DNA of 64,000 nt from Candidatus Obscuribacterales bacterium (GCA_021732085.1 JAKFVQ010000025.1:172742-236741), one strand, 5' to 3'. Numbered from the stretch's first letter, positions 1 through 8,711 are shown. The notes: generated by a model from the sequence alone, not told the origin. Numbers and translations are program-made.

Positions 1-198
1 GCTCTCATCGGACAATGGGCGTTTGAACAAGGCATTCTACCAATTGCTAGATCCGCATTTGAAAGTGAGCGCGACATCGCCACAGAAATAGGTGGATTTG
101 AGGACCTTCATCGCGAAGCCGTAGACTCACTAACAAAGCTCGATAAATATTCCAAAACAGCAAAGGCTGAGACAATTCATCTGACCGCGAGCAATTGA
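1..198 (+). CDS. C-terminal fragment of a CDS cut by the window edge
   Basis: Frame 1 is open from the first base to a TGA at 196-198, giving 65 residues starting ALIGQWAFEQG and ending HLTASN. The fragment is mostly helical and charged, with no motif I recognise. It ends 15 bases before the stop of the convergent hydrolase gene. The rest of the gene lies outside the window, so no function can be given. Confidence 0.55.
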   Translation, partial: ALIGQWAFEQGILPIARSAFESERDIATEIGGFEDLHREAVDSLTKLDKYSKTAKAETIHLTASN

Positions 199-212
199 TC
201 CAAGCAGATCGA

Positions 213-821
213 TCAGTCAGGTAAATCGCTTTGCTTCGCGACAATTCCAGCAATCAGATCACTCAGCGCTGCAAGGCTCGACTCGTGTAGTGTCGAAGCA
301 GGGATGACCGCGCCTGAGGGCGAAGGAAGGTCTCGAGTTGCGCAGGCAGCGGCAATAACAGTTGGTGCGAAACCGAGATCCATTGCACTACGAGCGGTGG
401 CATCGATGCACATGTGCGTCATAAAGCCGCCGACGATTAAATTCTGTCGGTTTGTTTGCTCCAAAAGCTCTTTCAAATTTGTGTTGACAAAAGAACTTGG
501 CAGATTTTTGACTATCACAGGCTCCTCACCGCGAGGACGAACGGGATCGGCTATTTGAACGAACTGACCAGAAGGATTGAAAACTGGTGCACCTTCAGGC
601 GCATGGTGAACGATGTGGAAAATCGGAACATTGAGCCGCCGAGCACGCTCCAATAACTCGCTCAATTGCTGAAGGGCCCCCGCAACACCGTGCAGCGGTA
701 AGCTACCATCGACATATTCCCGCTGCGCATCAACAACAACAATTGCGCTTTCAGAAAGCCTTGGCTTCGGAGGAGTCGCATTCAGGATTTCTAGAATAGT
801 TCGCGCTTTCTCAACTGTCAT
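213..821 (-). CDS. isochorismatase-family cysteine hydrolase
   Basis: A 202-residue protein of the usual family length. The family's catalytic triad is visible: Asp in VVVDAQ near residue 31, Lys in VIVKNLPSSF near 104, and the nucleophile Cys in GFMTHMCIDATARSAMDLG near 137. Family members hydrolyse isochorismate, nicotinamide, N-carbamoyl compounds or similar amides; the substrate here cannot be told from sequence. The protein is cytoplasmic with no signal peptide. The ATG at 821 lies 6 bases after the stop of the upstream small membrane ORF, so the two are probably co-transcribed. Confidence 0.88.
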   Translation of the reverse strand: MTVEKARTILEILNATPPKPRLSESAIVVVDAQREYVDGSLPLHGVAGALQQLSELLERARRLNVPIFHIVHHAPEGAPVFNPSGQFVQIADPVRPRGEEPVIVKNLPSSFVNTNLKELLEQTNRQNLIVGGFMTHMCIDATARSAMDLGFAPTVIAAACATRDLPSPSGAVIPASTLHESSLAALSDLIAGIVAKQSDLPD

Positions 822-827
822 TTAAAT

Positions 828-1123
828 TCACCCATGTTTCCAAAAGCTCTGCATTACGTTATAAAGGGGCAAAGCCTCCTTAATACAAAGCATAACGCCA
901 CCATAAGCGACGGTTCCTAAAGCACCGATAATGATCCACAGAATCGAAAGAGCAAATGCATTGGACCCCATACATCCTTCTTGCCGTAATTGTTCCAAAT
1001 ACTAGACCCGCTAATGCGACCGGCCATCAAACCGGATATTCCATATCCCAAAATCGCCACTGAAATTAGCAGTCCAAAGATGTTTACAGAATTGACCACG
1101 AAACACTGCCTGGCTCTGAGCAA
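828..1123 (-). pseudogene. frame-disrupted two-helix membrane protein
   Basis: Two adjacent minus-strand frames each encode one clear membrane helix. The upstream frame (from about 1123, TTG, or an internal GTG) reads NIFGLLISVAILGYGISGL and then decays after about residue 50. A second frame, open from an ATG at 971 to TGA at 828, encodes MGSNAFALSILWIIIGALG and a short tail (47 residues). Joined by one frameshift near 970-1000 they would make a normal protein of about 95 residues with two helices. It could instead be two overlapping one-helix genes: the ATG at 971 has an AAGAAGG-like sequence close upstream. I cannot distinguish a mutation, a sequencing error or real overlap. Confidence 0.5.
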
Positions 1124-1308
1124 ACTGCCCGCGAAGCGTTGGGGATGGCACTATTTTACATTCTCTAAACCGCCGAAAGAAACACCGCGAAGAAAGTCCA
1201 GAAGAGCACTACTCTAGAAGCCTGAAAAGTTAATATTGGCGGTCTCTTTCGTAATTCCCACACTGACAGGGGTGGCGCCCTGCCCTAAACTGGGAGGCGG
1301 TAGAGCGT

Positions 1309-2628
1309 GTGCCTGGTATCAATTCGGTAATGCCTTCGATAAAAACAGTTGAAACCATTGCTGGTTTGGCTGCGGATGCCGCATCCAAGGCTTTGCCATC
1401 GAAATTGGCGGGCGCGGCCGCAGAAGCCCTTGCCGAACGAGTCGGTTCGAACGCGGCAAGCAAGGTCATCAGCAATCCAGCGGCGGCCGAAATACTGGGG
1501 TCCGCAACTGTATCCAAAGGGATCATTGCTGCGCAAGTAGGACGCACAGAGATTTTGAAGGCGAATGAAGCCTTGGTCCGGCACGTTACAGATCTCATTC
1601 CCCAGGTTCAGAAAGGAAGATTAGACTGGATTCTGGGAGGCTCGACTGCCGTTAATGCACTAGCATCGGCACGAAAAGTCACGATTCTGGACGCGAGTCG
1701 CCTACCTTCAATTACGCCGGGCAAAACGCAAGCACTTCCGGAGCTTGCGACAAGCAGTTATGGAAGGTTTGTCCGAAAGGTCGATGATATAGATGCATTC
1801 GTAGTCAATGGTGGCAAAAACACATTTCTTGAATCACGATATCTTTTAGGCGTTGACATGGACTTGCCAGCTACCGCATATGGTGCCCTTAGAGCAGTGG
1901 GCGAGCATCGCAGCAGCCGTTTAATGCAAGCTGTGACAATGAAATTCGATCATCCCGAAGTCGCGGCCATAGAATACGCGGGTAAGACAGTTTTTGTAAC
2001 TGGACCAGCCCAGCTGATGACTAACAAAATGCGGCAAGTGCTTATGTCCTACTCGCCAGGGGAATCCCGCAAAATGACAGGTGACTTCTCTCATCTTCTT
2101 GATGCCGCTGCAAGCATTTATCCAGAAAAAACACTGCTTCAGCATGGACGGCAAGCCTTGCAAAGAAACGAACTCTTGTACAAGAAAGAATTCATCATCC
2201 CCTGGGAAAAGACCGCAGAGAATGGGAAATTTGTGGATTTTCTGCGCAAGGTGCTGGAGAGCGAGCAGCGAAATGGAAGCTTTCTTAAAGGCTTGAAGAT
2301 TGATCCGACAGATTCGATGACAGCCATGCGTCTATTTGAAAAGCATCAGCGAACGGGCGACAAGGCTGCAATCGCAAAATTCATAAATAGCCATTCTGAT
2401 TTCGTGAGAAAACTAGACGTAAGAGGATCAGCGGAACACGCCATGTACCGTGCGCAAGGTGGTCGAGGCAAAGCGAGCGAAACGCTCTTCGTGATCTTGG
2501 ACGATATCCCGGCAACGGCAAAATCGGGCATGCTCAAAGATCAACTCCGAGAATTGAGCGTGCAACTTTCAAAGACTTCAAACCTGCCGCAGCTACACAA
2601 GACAGTTCTATCCAAGACGCCACGTTGA
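1309..2628 (+). CDS. hypothetical protein with a nucleotidyltransferase-like core
   Basis: A 439-residue protein starting at GTG 1309, chosen because GGGAGGCGG lies about 9 bases upstream. The N-terminal 85 residues are Ala-rich and helical. A segment near residue 108 reads LDWILGGSTAVNAL and is followed about 50 residues later by KVDDIDAFVV. A GGS element followed by a D-x-D strand is the signature of the polymerase-beta/MNT-type nucleotidyltransferase fold, so I infer that fold. Spacing between the two motifs is longer than in simple MNT proteins. The C-terminal half is helical and unassigned. No partner HEPN or antitoxin-like gene is adjacent. Confidence 0.6.
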   Translation: MPGINSVMPSIKTVETIAGLAADAASKALPSKLAGAAAEALAERVGSNAASKVISNPAAAEILGSATVSKGIIAAQVGRTEILKANEALVRHVTDLIPQVQKGRLDWILGGSTAVNALASARKVTILDASRLPSITPGKTQALPELATSSYGRFVRKVDDIDAFVVNGGKNTFLESRYLLGVDMDLPATAYGALRAVGEHRSSRLMQAVTMKFDHPEVAAIEYAGKTVFVTGPAQLMTNKMRQVLMSYSPGESRKMTGDFSHLLDAAASIYPEKTLLQHGRQALQRNELLYKKEFIIPWEKTAENGKFVDFLRKVLESEQRNGSFLKGLKIDPTDSMTAMRLFEKHQRTGDKAAIAKFINSHSDFVRKLDVRGSAEHAMYRAQGGRGKASETLFVILDDIPATAKSGMLKDQLRELSVQLSKTSNLPQLHKTVLSKTPR

Positions 2629-2727
2629 CGGCGGCTGAGTTTCAAGAAATTGCCTCTTTTACGTTGCTTGCCCACTGCCGCAATGGCAGTCGAAATGAGC
2701 GGGCAGGCCGCTTGAATAAAGCGTCTG

Positions 2728-3363
2728 CTATTTTTCCTTGTCCTTCTCCAGCCCATGGAACTTGCAAATCAAGCCCTTCAAGGCTTTACCTGCAGCCTTA
2801 CCGTCCCCTTCCTTCAAACAATCAAGAACGGGTAGATGCGCTTCTCCAAATTCAAGGAGACGCCCTTCGCCAATTTTGTCTAGCGTCTTGCGAAACCTCA
2901 TCTCCAGCACGACAGATTCCCAGAGCGACTGTAGTAGCTCGTTGCCCGATGCCTCAACAATTAAGCGATGGAAGGCAATATCATGCTCAGAGTACGCAGC
3001 GAAATCCTTCTTTTTAGCTGCGGCCATAAACTTACGGGCCTCGTTCTCGAGCTCTTTCACGTCTCCTTTGAGCTTTGGTGCCGCCAGCTCCGCCGCCAGC
3101 TGCTCCAGGACCGCACGAACCTGCGATGACTCCCTTAGCTCTCGGTCACTAACCGACCGAACACGCGTTCCTTTATATGGCTCGGTAACGAGGACCTTCA
3201 TTGCTTCCAGGTATCTGAAAGCCTCCCTTACTGGCGCCTGGCTGGTACTGAGCTCATCGGCAATTTGCAGCTCGACAAGTCGGTCCCCTGGCTGGTAATA
3301 GCCATCAAGGATACGCTGGAGCAAAAGATCTCTGATTTGGTCCCGGGCGGCTGCTCGTTTCAT
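2728..3363 (-). CDS. GntR-family regulator, FCD subfamily
   Basis: A 211-residue protein of typical FCD length. Residues 1-70 form the winged helix-turn-helix (DQIRDLLLQRILDGYYQPGD, then QAPVREAFRYLEAM). Residues 80-205 are the all-helical FCD ligand domain, with the D-x-x-FH motif (HDIAFHRLIVEASGN) and a later His in EAHLPVLDCL, residues that bind a metal in this family. FCD regulators usually sense carboxylic acids or sugar acids. The gene is divergent from a membrane protein gene, and the shared intergenic DNA holds three copies of one palindrome, so it probably represses itself and that neighbour. Confidence 0.9.
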   Translation of the reverse strand: MKRAAARDQIRDLLLQRILDGYYQPGDRLVELQIADELSTSQAPVREAFRYLEAMKVLVTEPYKGTRVRSVSDRELRESSQVRAVLEQLAAELAAPKLKGDVKELENEARKFMAAAKKKDFAAYSEHDIAFHRLIVEASGNELLQSLWESVVLEMRFRKTLDKIGEGRLLEFGEAHLPVLDCLKEGDGKAAGKALKGLICKFHGLEKDKEK

Positions 3364-3402
3364 ATTGCTATCAAGTTGTTGGGGTGTAGACCGATTATAA
3401 CA

Positions 3403-3479
3403 AATTATCGATAATTCCTTTACGCTCTATCGATTATCGATAATCGAGGAGCTATAATAAAATCATCGATTATCGATAA
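3403..3479. promoter_or_regulatory. three palindromic operator-like sites
   Basis: The core TTATCGATAA occurs three times between the GntR gene and the divergent membrane protein gene: within the 14-bp palindrome 3403-3416, within the 18-bp perfect palindrome 3430-3447, and at 3470-3479. Centres are about 29 and 36 bp apart. The second site lies just upstream of a TATAAT hexamer and the third just downstream of it, the places where a repressor blocks a promoter. The sequence differs from the usual FadR/FCD consensus (TNGTNNNACNA), so the link to the adjacent GntR protein rests on position. Confidence 0.7.
3453..3458 (+). promoter_or_regulatory. -10 element of the 3520 gene
   Basis: A perfect TATAAT lies 62 bp upstream of the ATG at 3520. 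The expected -35 region coincides with the 18-bp palindrome at 3430-3447 and has no good TTGACA match, which suits a regulated promoter. Confidence 0.5.
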
Positions 3480-3519
3480 CCCTACATCATTAACAGTTCA
3501 GCTCAAAGGAGAGGCTATC

Positions 3520-4083
3520 ATGAGTACTTTTATTTACGGCGTCTTCGAAGGCACAAACAACATTTCCAGAGTCTTATCATCATTAAAAGCAGACGGTCTT
3601 ACCGATGTTGTCGTGCTCAAGGACTCTAAAGCCCTGGCATATAATTCAGCCACACTGCACCCGACCAAGAAAACGCCGTTCATAATCGCCGGGACAATTG
3701 GTGGAGTCTTAGGAGCTATTGTCGGAGCAATTGCATCCCCAACAGTTCCTTATACAAACACCTTCCAACTGATTACACCGATTATGGCGATGGTTTCAGG
3801 CTCAGTGATTTTTGCTTATCTGGCCTTCTGGCTTGCCGGATTTCTGTACTGGATCGATAGACCAGTAATCGAAAACGAAGTCTTTGAAGGAACTATTCCA
3901 AATGGAAGCGTCCTGCTTGGAGTAACGGTGGAATGCTCAGCGCAAAAGGTGCGCGTAATGGAATGCCTGGATAGCAACGGTGCCGTTGAGATAATCGCAC
4001 GCAATACAGCGCTCGTTGAGAGTCCGCTTGAAAGAGAGTCCGAACTGCTAAAAGCAGTGCCCTCAGAGAAATTGGTCGCCTAG
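3520..4083 (+). CDS. integral membrane protein with Gly-rich helix pair
   Basis: A 187-residue protein with a strong ribosome binding site (AAAGGAGAGG) before ATG 3520. It has a soluble N-terminal domain of about 50 residues that looks like a small alpha/beta fold (YGVFEGTNNISRVLSSL). Two membrane helices follow: a glycine-zipper-like helix near 54-73 (AGTIGGVLGAIVGAIA) and a second near 85-112. A soluble C-terminal domain of about 70 residues closes it. The layout resembles stress-related 'quinol:electron acceptor/DUF3341-like' or general stress membrane proteins, but I do not recognise the family. It is likely controlled by the divergent GntR regulator. Confidence 0.75.
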   Translation: MSTFIYGVFEGTNNISRVLSSLKADGLTDVVVLKDSKALAYNSATLHPTKKTPFIIAGTIGGVLGAIVGAIASPTVPYTNTFQLITPIMAMVSGSVIFAYLAFWLAGFLYWIDRPVIENEVFEGTIPNGSVLLGVTVECSAQKVRVMECLDSNGAVEIIARNTALVESPLERESELLKAVPSEKLVA

Positions 4084-4086
4084 CAA

Positions 4087-5016
4087 TCAAGCGAATCTAA
4101 AAGGCGCTCCATCCATAGCAGCTCTGAATAGCGCCATGTCCTCTTGAGTGAAAGACATGTTCAGATCTTCGAAGCTCTCATCGCCGTTTCTCGGATGCGA
4201 GCTAAGCTCAGCCCTCTCAGCACCGAAAAGGTTGGCATCAAGGAAATACTTCTGTGCTGAGAGGAAAAGATCGGAAACACTGCAAATTTCTTGAACGGAG
4301 TTGACGGGAACAACAGCGATTTCGCCGGTGCAAGGTGAGCAGTTTATCTCAGGCGCAAAATCAATTCCAGTCTTCGACCCGTCCGCAACTTGAGCCACCA
4401 CGAGATCTGTAGCTTGAATGGTATCGTTTGTAATTAGATGCTCAGCAGAAACCATCGCGGCAGCAGCATCGACTTGATTGTCAGCAACGAAGCTCCATTG
4501 TGCTGCCGTAATATCAGATGCAAGCGCAGGGGTAGAGGAGAAAATCATTGGCTCCCACTTATCATCTAATGCCTCGGGGGAATCGAAATCAAAATTGGTG
4601 ATGACGTTGTGCCTGACCTTAATAGCCTGATCGATTACTCGGTCAGCATGCTCACGACACCAAACAGATCCTGCAAACATCTGAAGTTTTACTTTCAGAG
4701 AATTCTCCCGATTACCGAAACCATAAGCAAAGTATTCTCGACTCTTTTCAAGGAATGTTCGCTGAAATGGGTCAAGCCGCAAACGTCGTTCCTTCTCACT
4801 AAAGTTCACCTTCATGCGATTAAGTCGGTTGACCATCGCATCGTGATTATCAACATAGTCCATCTTGGATGAGAATGGTGACAACCTAACTATATGAGAC
4901 ACTGCAACTTGCACCATGTTTTTGCAGATACCGAACAGATTCATGGGGTGCAAAGTATATATAAGCTCTCTGAGCGAGCCTAAATCATAGAGGTCGGGAC
5001 GAAACTTACTCTTCAA
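4087..5016 (-). CDS. hypothetical protein
   Basis: A 309-residue soluble protein with no recognised domain. The given start is a TTG at 5016 with no convincing ribosome binding site. The same frame stays open upstream to about 5088 and encodes a plausible stretch (ETIWHHLWFIEEIDIF), so the true start may be a rare codon upstream or the 5' end may be damaged. The N-terminal half is basic and helical. The C-terminal half is acidic, contains a CSPC pair (INCSPCTGE) and ends in GAPFRFA. It lies downstream of the DUF692 gene on the same strand, 134 bp away, so it may belong to the same unit; any role as a DUF692 partner is only a guess. Confidence 0.6.
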   Translation of the reverse strand: MKSKFRPDLYDLGSLRELIYTLHPMNLFGICKNMVQVAVSHIVRLSPFSSKMDYVDNHDAMVNRLNRMKVNFSEKERRLRLDPFQRTFLEKSREYFAYGFGNRENSLKVKLQMFAGSVWCREHADRVIDQAIKVRHNVITNFDFDSPEALDDKWEPMIFSSTPALASDITAAQWSFVADNQVDAAAAMVSAEHLITNDTIQATDLVVAQVADGSKTGIDFAPEINCSPCTGEIAVVPVNSVQEICSVSDLFLSAQKYFLDANLFGAERAELSSHPRNGDESFEDLNMSFTQEDMALFRAAMDGAPFRFA

Positions 5017-5150
5017 CTTTTCGACAGTAAAAATATCGATTTCCTCAATGAACCATAGGTGGTGCCAAATTGTCTCACTATAGTCTACCTAATTGAGGAA
5101 AAATGTAAAGGCTGTGTATATATCGAATTTCGATTGCACTGAATTTTCAT

Positions 5151-6035
5151 TTAGGCTGCAATGGCATTATGTTCTAAAGGTCTTGCAAGCGAAGCTTGCT
5201 TTGCACCTGCGACCTTTCTAATTTTGTCTAATTCCGCAAGGATCTGCGAGAACTTTGGAAAGAGCTGATCGCGCTCGAGGAGAATCGCTTTCACATCTGT
5301 TTTACTCAGCGCAAGTGCAAGAAGATCAAAAACGGGCTTCGAGATTTTTGCTCCATGTGTGTCAATCAGCAACCCTTCGATTTTTCGGTGACCAGCGATG
5401 TGAATTTGAATTACGCGTTCCATCGGAAGCTGATTCAAATAGTCAGCAGCATCGAACTGGTGATTGACAGAATTGACATATAAATTATTGACGTCCAGAA
5501 GCAGCCCACAATCAGCTTGTTCAGCAACATCTGCCACAAATTGTGCCTCAGTCATCTCTGCACCCGGCATCTGAATATACGATGAGATATTCTCCAGGCA
5601 GAGTGGAATTTCAATGTACTCTCGAACTTTTTTTATGCGCGTCACTACATGCTGAACAGCTTCTTTTGAATGGGGCAACGGAAGCAAATCATGCAAGCGG
5701 TTGCCATCAATACCGGTGAAGCACAGATGGTCACTCCACCAAGGGGCCTTAGTCTTGATCAGAAACTTGTTGAGCTTCTTAAGGTAATCCACATCTAAAT
5801 CACCAACGTTACTGATCGAAAGCTCTATACCATGTGGCAAAAGTGGAAATTCATTTGCTCTTTCCAGATTCTCCATATCTATCGGAGCATTATCCAGATA
5901 ATGCTCCGAAATCACTTCCAGAAAATCAATTTTGTCGCGGCTTGCCAGGGTGGGCTCAGAAATTTCTTCTCGGTAGCCGAGCCCTACCCCTACAACTGGT
6001 ATTTTTTTCTTTAGTTCAATAAATTGGCTAGCCAT
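5151..6035 (-). CDS. DUF692 family protein (multinuclear non-heme iron oxygenase, MNIO)
   Basis: A 294-residue TIM-barrel protein of normal family length, taken from ATG 6035; the frame is open further upstream but that part is hydrophobic and unlike the family N-terminus. Residues matching the metal ligands of MbnB/TglH/BufB proteins are visible: H68 (LLPHGIELS), H103 (WWSDHLCFTG), E148 (CLENISSY), D181 and N183 (LLLDVNNLYVN), H212 (IQIHIAGH), D225/H227 (IDTHGAK) and E254 (LLERD). Characterised members oxidise cysteines or asparagines of ribosomal peptides with a partner protein (DUF2063 or MbnC). No DUF2063 partner or Cys-rich precursor peptide is seen nearby, so this may be an orphan. Confidence 0.88.
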   Translation of the reverse strand: MASQFIELKKKIPVVGVGLGYREEISEPTLASRDKIDFLEVISEHYLDNAPIDMENLERANEFPLLPHGIELSISNVGDLDVDYLKKLNKFLIKTKAPWWSDHLCFTGIDGNRLHDLLPLPHSKEAVQHVVTRIKKVREYIEIPLCLENISSYIQMPGAEMTEAQFVADVAEQADCGLLLDVNNLYVNSVNHQFDAADYLNQLPMERVIQIHIAGHRKIEGLLIDTHGAKISKPVFDLLALALSKTDVKAILLERDQLFPKFSQILAELDKIRKVAGAKQASLARPLEHNAIAA

Positions 6036-6201
6036 TTTGCTTCTACTCTCTCGGCTTGTTGGAGTTTTGCTAAAGTTTTCGGACAACAGGGTCAGAATAT
6101 GGACTTTCCGTAAGGGACTTGTGAGGAAATGGAGGAATAGGAAGAATTGGAGAAATTTGGCGAAATAATGTACGCTTTTAGTGAAAACGAAGGAAAGTTC
6201 T

Positions 6202-6834
6202 ATGCCCGACACTGAGTTGAAACTGCCGCCGCTACCACCGCTTAAATGGAACGGACATTTCTGGACAGGATGCTTGTGTTTAAAAGCCTGGGCGAACTTT
6301 CAGGACCGTTCAGGATGGTACAACTCGGAAGCTTCGCCTGGAAAGAAAAGCGACGGGACAGTCAAGCTTTACATCGCCGCTCCAGGTCCCGAGCTGACAG
6401 AGCCCTGCAAAGAGCAAATTGAGACATTCAATTACGTGTTGGCAAATCAAAACGTAGTTCAAGCTCACCTGCTAAATGCAATTTTCGAAAAGTATCCAGA
6501 AGAGCGAAATCTATTTCGAGAAGGCTACGGTTACGACGAAGAAATGAGCGAGGAAAAGAAAGAAGAGTTCGAGGAAGAGTACGGAAAAGATGTGCCCGAA
6601 CTCAGCAGCCCTGCCGAATTGAGACGAGTAATGGGTTTGTCAATCGTTCATATTCTCGCTTGTGCTAAAGAAGGCTTAGCATACGTCGGATATGAATTCG
6701 GTTGCACCTGGGAAGATGAACACGGATGCGGAGTAATGACGCACGGGCAGCGCATCATTGAAATCGGCCATGCAGACACATCATTTACCCCACCAGTCGA
6801 CGATGAAGGCATCATGGTTTTGAAAAACAAGTAA
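6202..6834 (+). CDS. DUF6985-like protein
   Basis: A 210-residue cytoplasmic protein. ATG 6202 is preferred over the in-frame GTG 6181 because AAGGAAAG ends 4 bases before it. The C-terminal region (YEFGCTWEDEHGCGVMTHGQ, then IIEIGHADTSF) matches the pattern of DUF6985 proteins, which end in a W-x-x-EHG-G-V-TH segment followed by a G-ADTSF strand. The middle carries a very acidic stretch (EEMSEEKKEEFEEEYG). Function is unknown; such proteins often appear singly next to unrelated genes. It is convergent with the glutaminase gene, with 6 bases between them. Confidence 0.65.
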   Translation: MPDTELKLPPLPPLKWNGHFWTGCLCLKAWANFQDRSGWYNSEASPGKKSDGTVKLYIAAPGPELTEPCKEQIETFNYVLANQNVVQAHLLNAIFEKYPEERNLFREGYGYDEEMSEEKKEEFEEEYGKDVPELSSPAELRRVMGLSIVHILACAKEGLAYVGYEFGCTWEDEHGCGVMTHGQRIIEIGHADTSFTPPVDDEGIMVLKNK

Positions 6835-6840
6835 TCGCAG

Positions 6841-8382
6841 CTACTCTGTTTTGATGCGCTCAGCAGGAGAACTACTTGCTCCATGTTCACGCAATAAAGA
6901 TACGATCGCAGAATCGCCCGCAGCAGATGCATCATCTAATGGCGTGTGCCCCCAGCTATCAATCGCATTTACATCGACGCCCATTTCAACGAGATACTGA
7001 ACGACGGCAAGCCGCTTGTAGCGCGCCGCAACATGCAGAGCCGTTCGTTCCTGATAGTCCTTCGTATTGGGATCGAGTCCGCGCGCAATTAGTCCGCGCA
7101 TCTCAACAAGATCGCCCTCTTTAGCTGCAGCGCAGAATGCCACGACACCACCATAACGAGATTGGTACAGATTTCGCCGAGGATCAAGACGATCGTCTCT
7201 CAACCCAACCATACTGTCAAAGGCATGAAGCTTGTAGCGGGCAGCCAGGCGTTTACAGAAATCGACACCCCGAACCGAATTACCAAGCTCATCAAGACGC
7301 GGTGACCAAATCGCAATACCCATTAGATTCGGAACCACTAAGAAGATCGCACCAGATACGCCGCTCTTGCCTGGTATGCCAACCCTAAAAGCAAATTCTC
7401 CAGAGAAGTCATACAATCCGCAGGACGACATAAGTGATAAGCAGTTCTTCACGTAGTCTGAACGGAATACTTTGACTCCAGTGATCGGACAGGTTCCACC
7501 ATTAGCCAGGGTTGCAGCCATTACAGACATTGCCTGGCTAGTCACTTCGATTGAACAACATTGAAAATAGAAATCTAATACATCGAGTAATTCAACATCG
7601 GCTGGGAATGCTTTCTTCTCTCGCATAAAATAGGCAAGCGCGAAATTGCGGTCGCCTGTTTGTCGCTCCGAAAGATAAACAGCATTGTCAAAGCCGACCT
7701 TCATTTGTCCGGCTAGTTCACGCCATTTCGACATAACATAATCAAAGCGATCGGATGATGTTTGACCACGTTTTATTAACGAGCCGGACATAATTGCTCC
7801 GGCGTTGATCATTGGATTATGAGGACGCCCTTTCGAATTTAGCGTCAACTCGTTGAATGTTTTTCCGCTTGGTTCTGTGCCGACATAATTATGTACTTCG
7901 TTCTCCCCATTCTCCTCAAGTGCAAGTAAATAGGTAATCGGTTTCGAGCAAGATTGAACGCAGAAAAAATCGGATGAGTCGCCAATTGAATATTGCTGCC
8001 CATCAATAGTACAAACTGACATAGCAAATTTTTCCGGATTCACTCGAGCCAACTGAGGAATGTAATCCGCCAGCTTTCCATCTACGTTATCGGCAGTTTC
8101 AGAAAAAATACGCTCCAGCTCATGACAAAAATCGGCGAACTGAGGCACTGCCATTTGCCCGTTAAGTACTTTTTCAAATAACGCTGGTGAACAGTTTTGC
8201 AGAATTTGAAATTGGTCGAAGTCGATCTGCTCAGGCATCCCATCAAGGGCCTTGAACAAACGAACGAGACGAGGATCTGAACGCAGCATCCCTGCGTTGC
8301 CGAAAGTCTCCAACAGAACCAATTTAGAAACAGCGCCACTGGCTGCAAACGTATTGAATAAACTTTCCGATTTATCAGTCAT
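6841..8382 (-). CDS. glsA: glutaminase with C-terminal ankyrin repeats
   Basis: A 513-residue protein (ATG 8382; a TTG three codons upstream is also possible). Residues about 85-390 form the serine-dependent glutaminase domain, which hydrolyses L-glutamine to glutamate and ammonia. The S-x-x-K catalytic pair is in CVQSCSKPITYLL (S144, K147), and the conserved NPMINAGAIMSGSL segment is present. Residues about 430-505 contain ankyrin repeats (TKDYQERTALHVAARYK and DSWGHTPLDDASAAGD). Most bacterial GlsA proteins are about 310 residues and lack this tail; the arrangement resembles animal GLS. The protein is cytoplasmic and its neighbours give no pathway. Confidence 0.93.
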   Translation of the reverse strand: MTDKSESLFNTFAASGAVSKLVLLETFGNAGMLRSDPRLVRLFKALDGMPEQIDFDQFQILQNCSPALFEKVLNGQMAVPQFADFCHELERIFSETADNVDGKLADYIPQLARVNPEKFAMSVCTIDGQQYSIGDSSDFFCVQSCSKPITYLLALEENGENEVHNYVGTEPSGKTFNELTLNSKGRPHNPMINAGAIMSGSLIKRGQTSSDRFDYVMSKWRELAGQMKVGFDNAVYLSERQTGDRNFALAYFMREKKAFPADVELLDVLDFYFQCCSIEVTSQAMSVMAATLANGGTCPITGVKVFRSDYVKNCLSLMSSCGLYDFSGEFAFRVGIPGKSGVSGAIFLVVPNLMGIAIWSPRLDELGNSVRGVDFCKRLAARYKLHAFDSMVGLRDDRLDPRRNLYQSRYGGVVAFCAAAKEGDLVEMRGLIARGLDPNTKDYQERTALHVAARYKRLAVVQYLVEMGVDVNAIDSWGHTPLDDASAAGDSAIVSLLREHGASSSPAERIKTE

Positions 8383-8711
8383 ATTTATCAAATTCGAATG
8401 TACTCAGAGCCATTATTCCCCGAAAGAACAGAAGCCTACCGCAGCGCAGGCAATCACCGCAGACACAAAGACAAGTGATATCCATCAAAACTCGACTTAA
8501 CCAAATTTAATGGCGAATGCAATTATGCTACTTACAACGTGTTATGCAAGCCTCAGAAAACGGCTTGCTTAGCGTAATTCCCACTGCTACGTGTTTCCAC
8601 GTCCGCTCTCATTAACGAAATTGATAATGCTGACAGGCTAAAATTGAGCCAGTCAGCGGCGCCCTCAGAAGTATCGCTTATAACTTAAGCAAAGCAAGTA
8701 AGGAACGAACC
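8383..8711. other. intergenic region between divergent genes
   Basis: This 329-bp stretch separates the glutaminase gene from the divergent OPT transporter gene. It holds a 7-bp hairpin at 8546-8568 (GCAAGCC, 9-base loop, GGCTTGC) without a clear T run. I see no small gene and no convincing promoter pair, though both genes must start transcription here. Confidence 0.4.
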
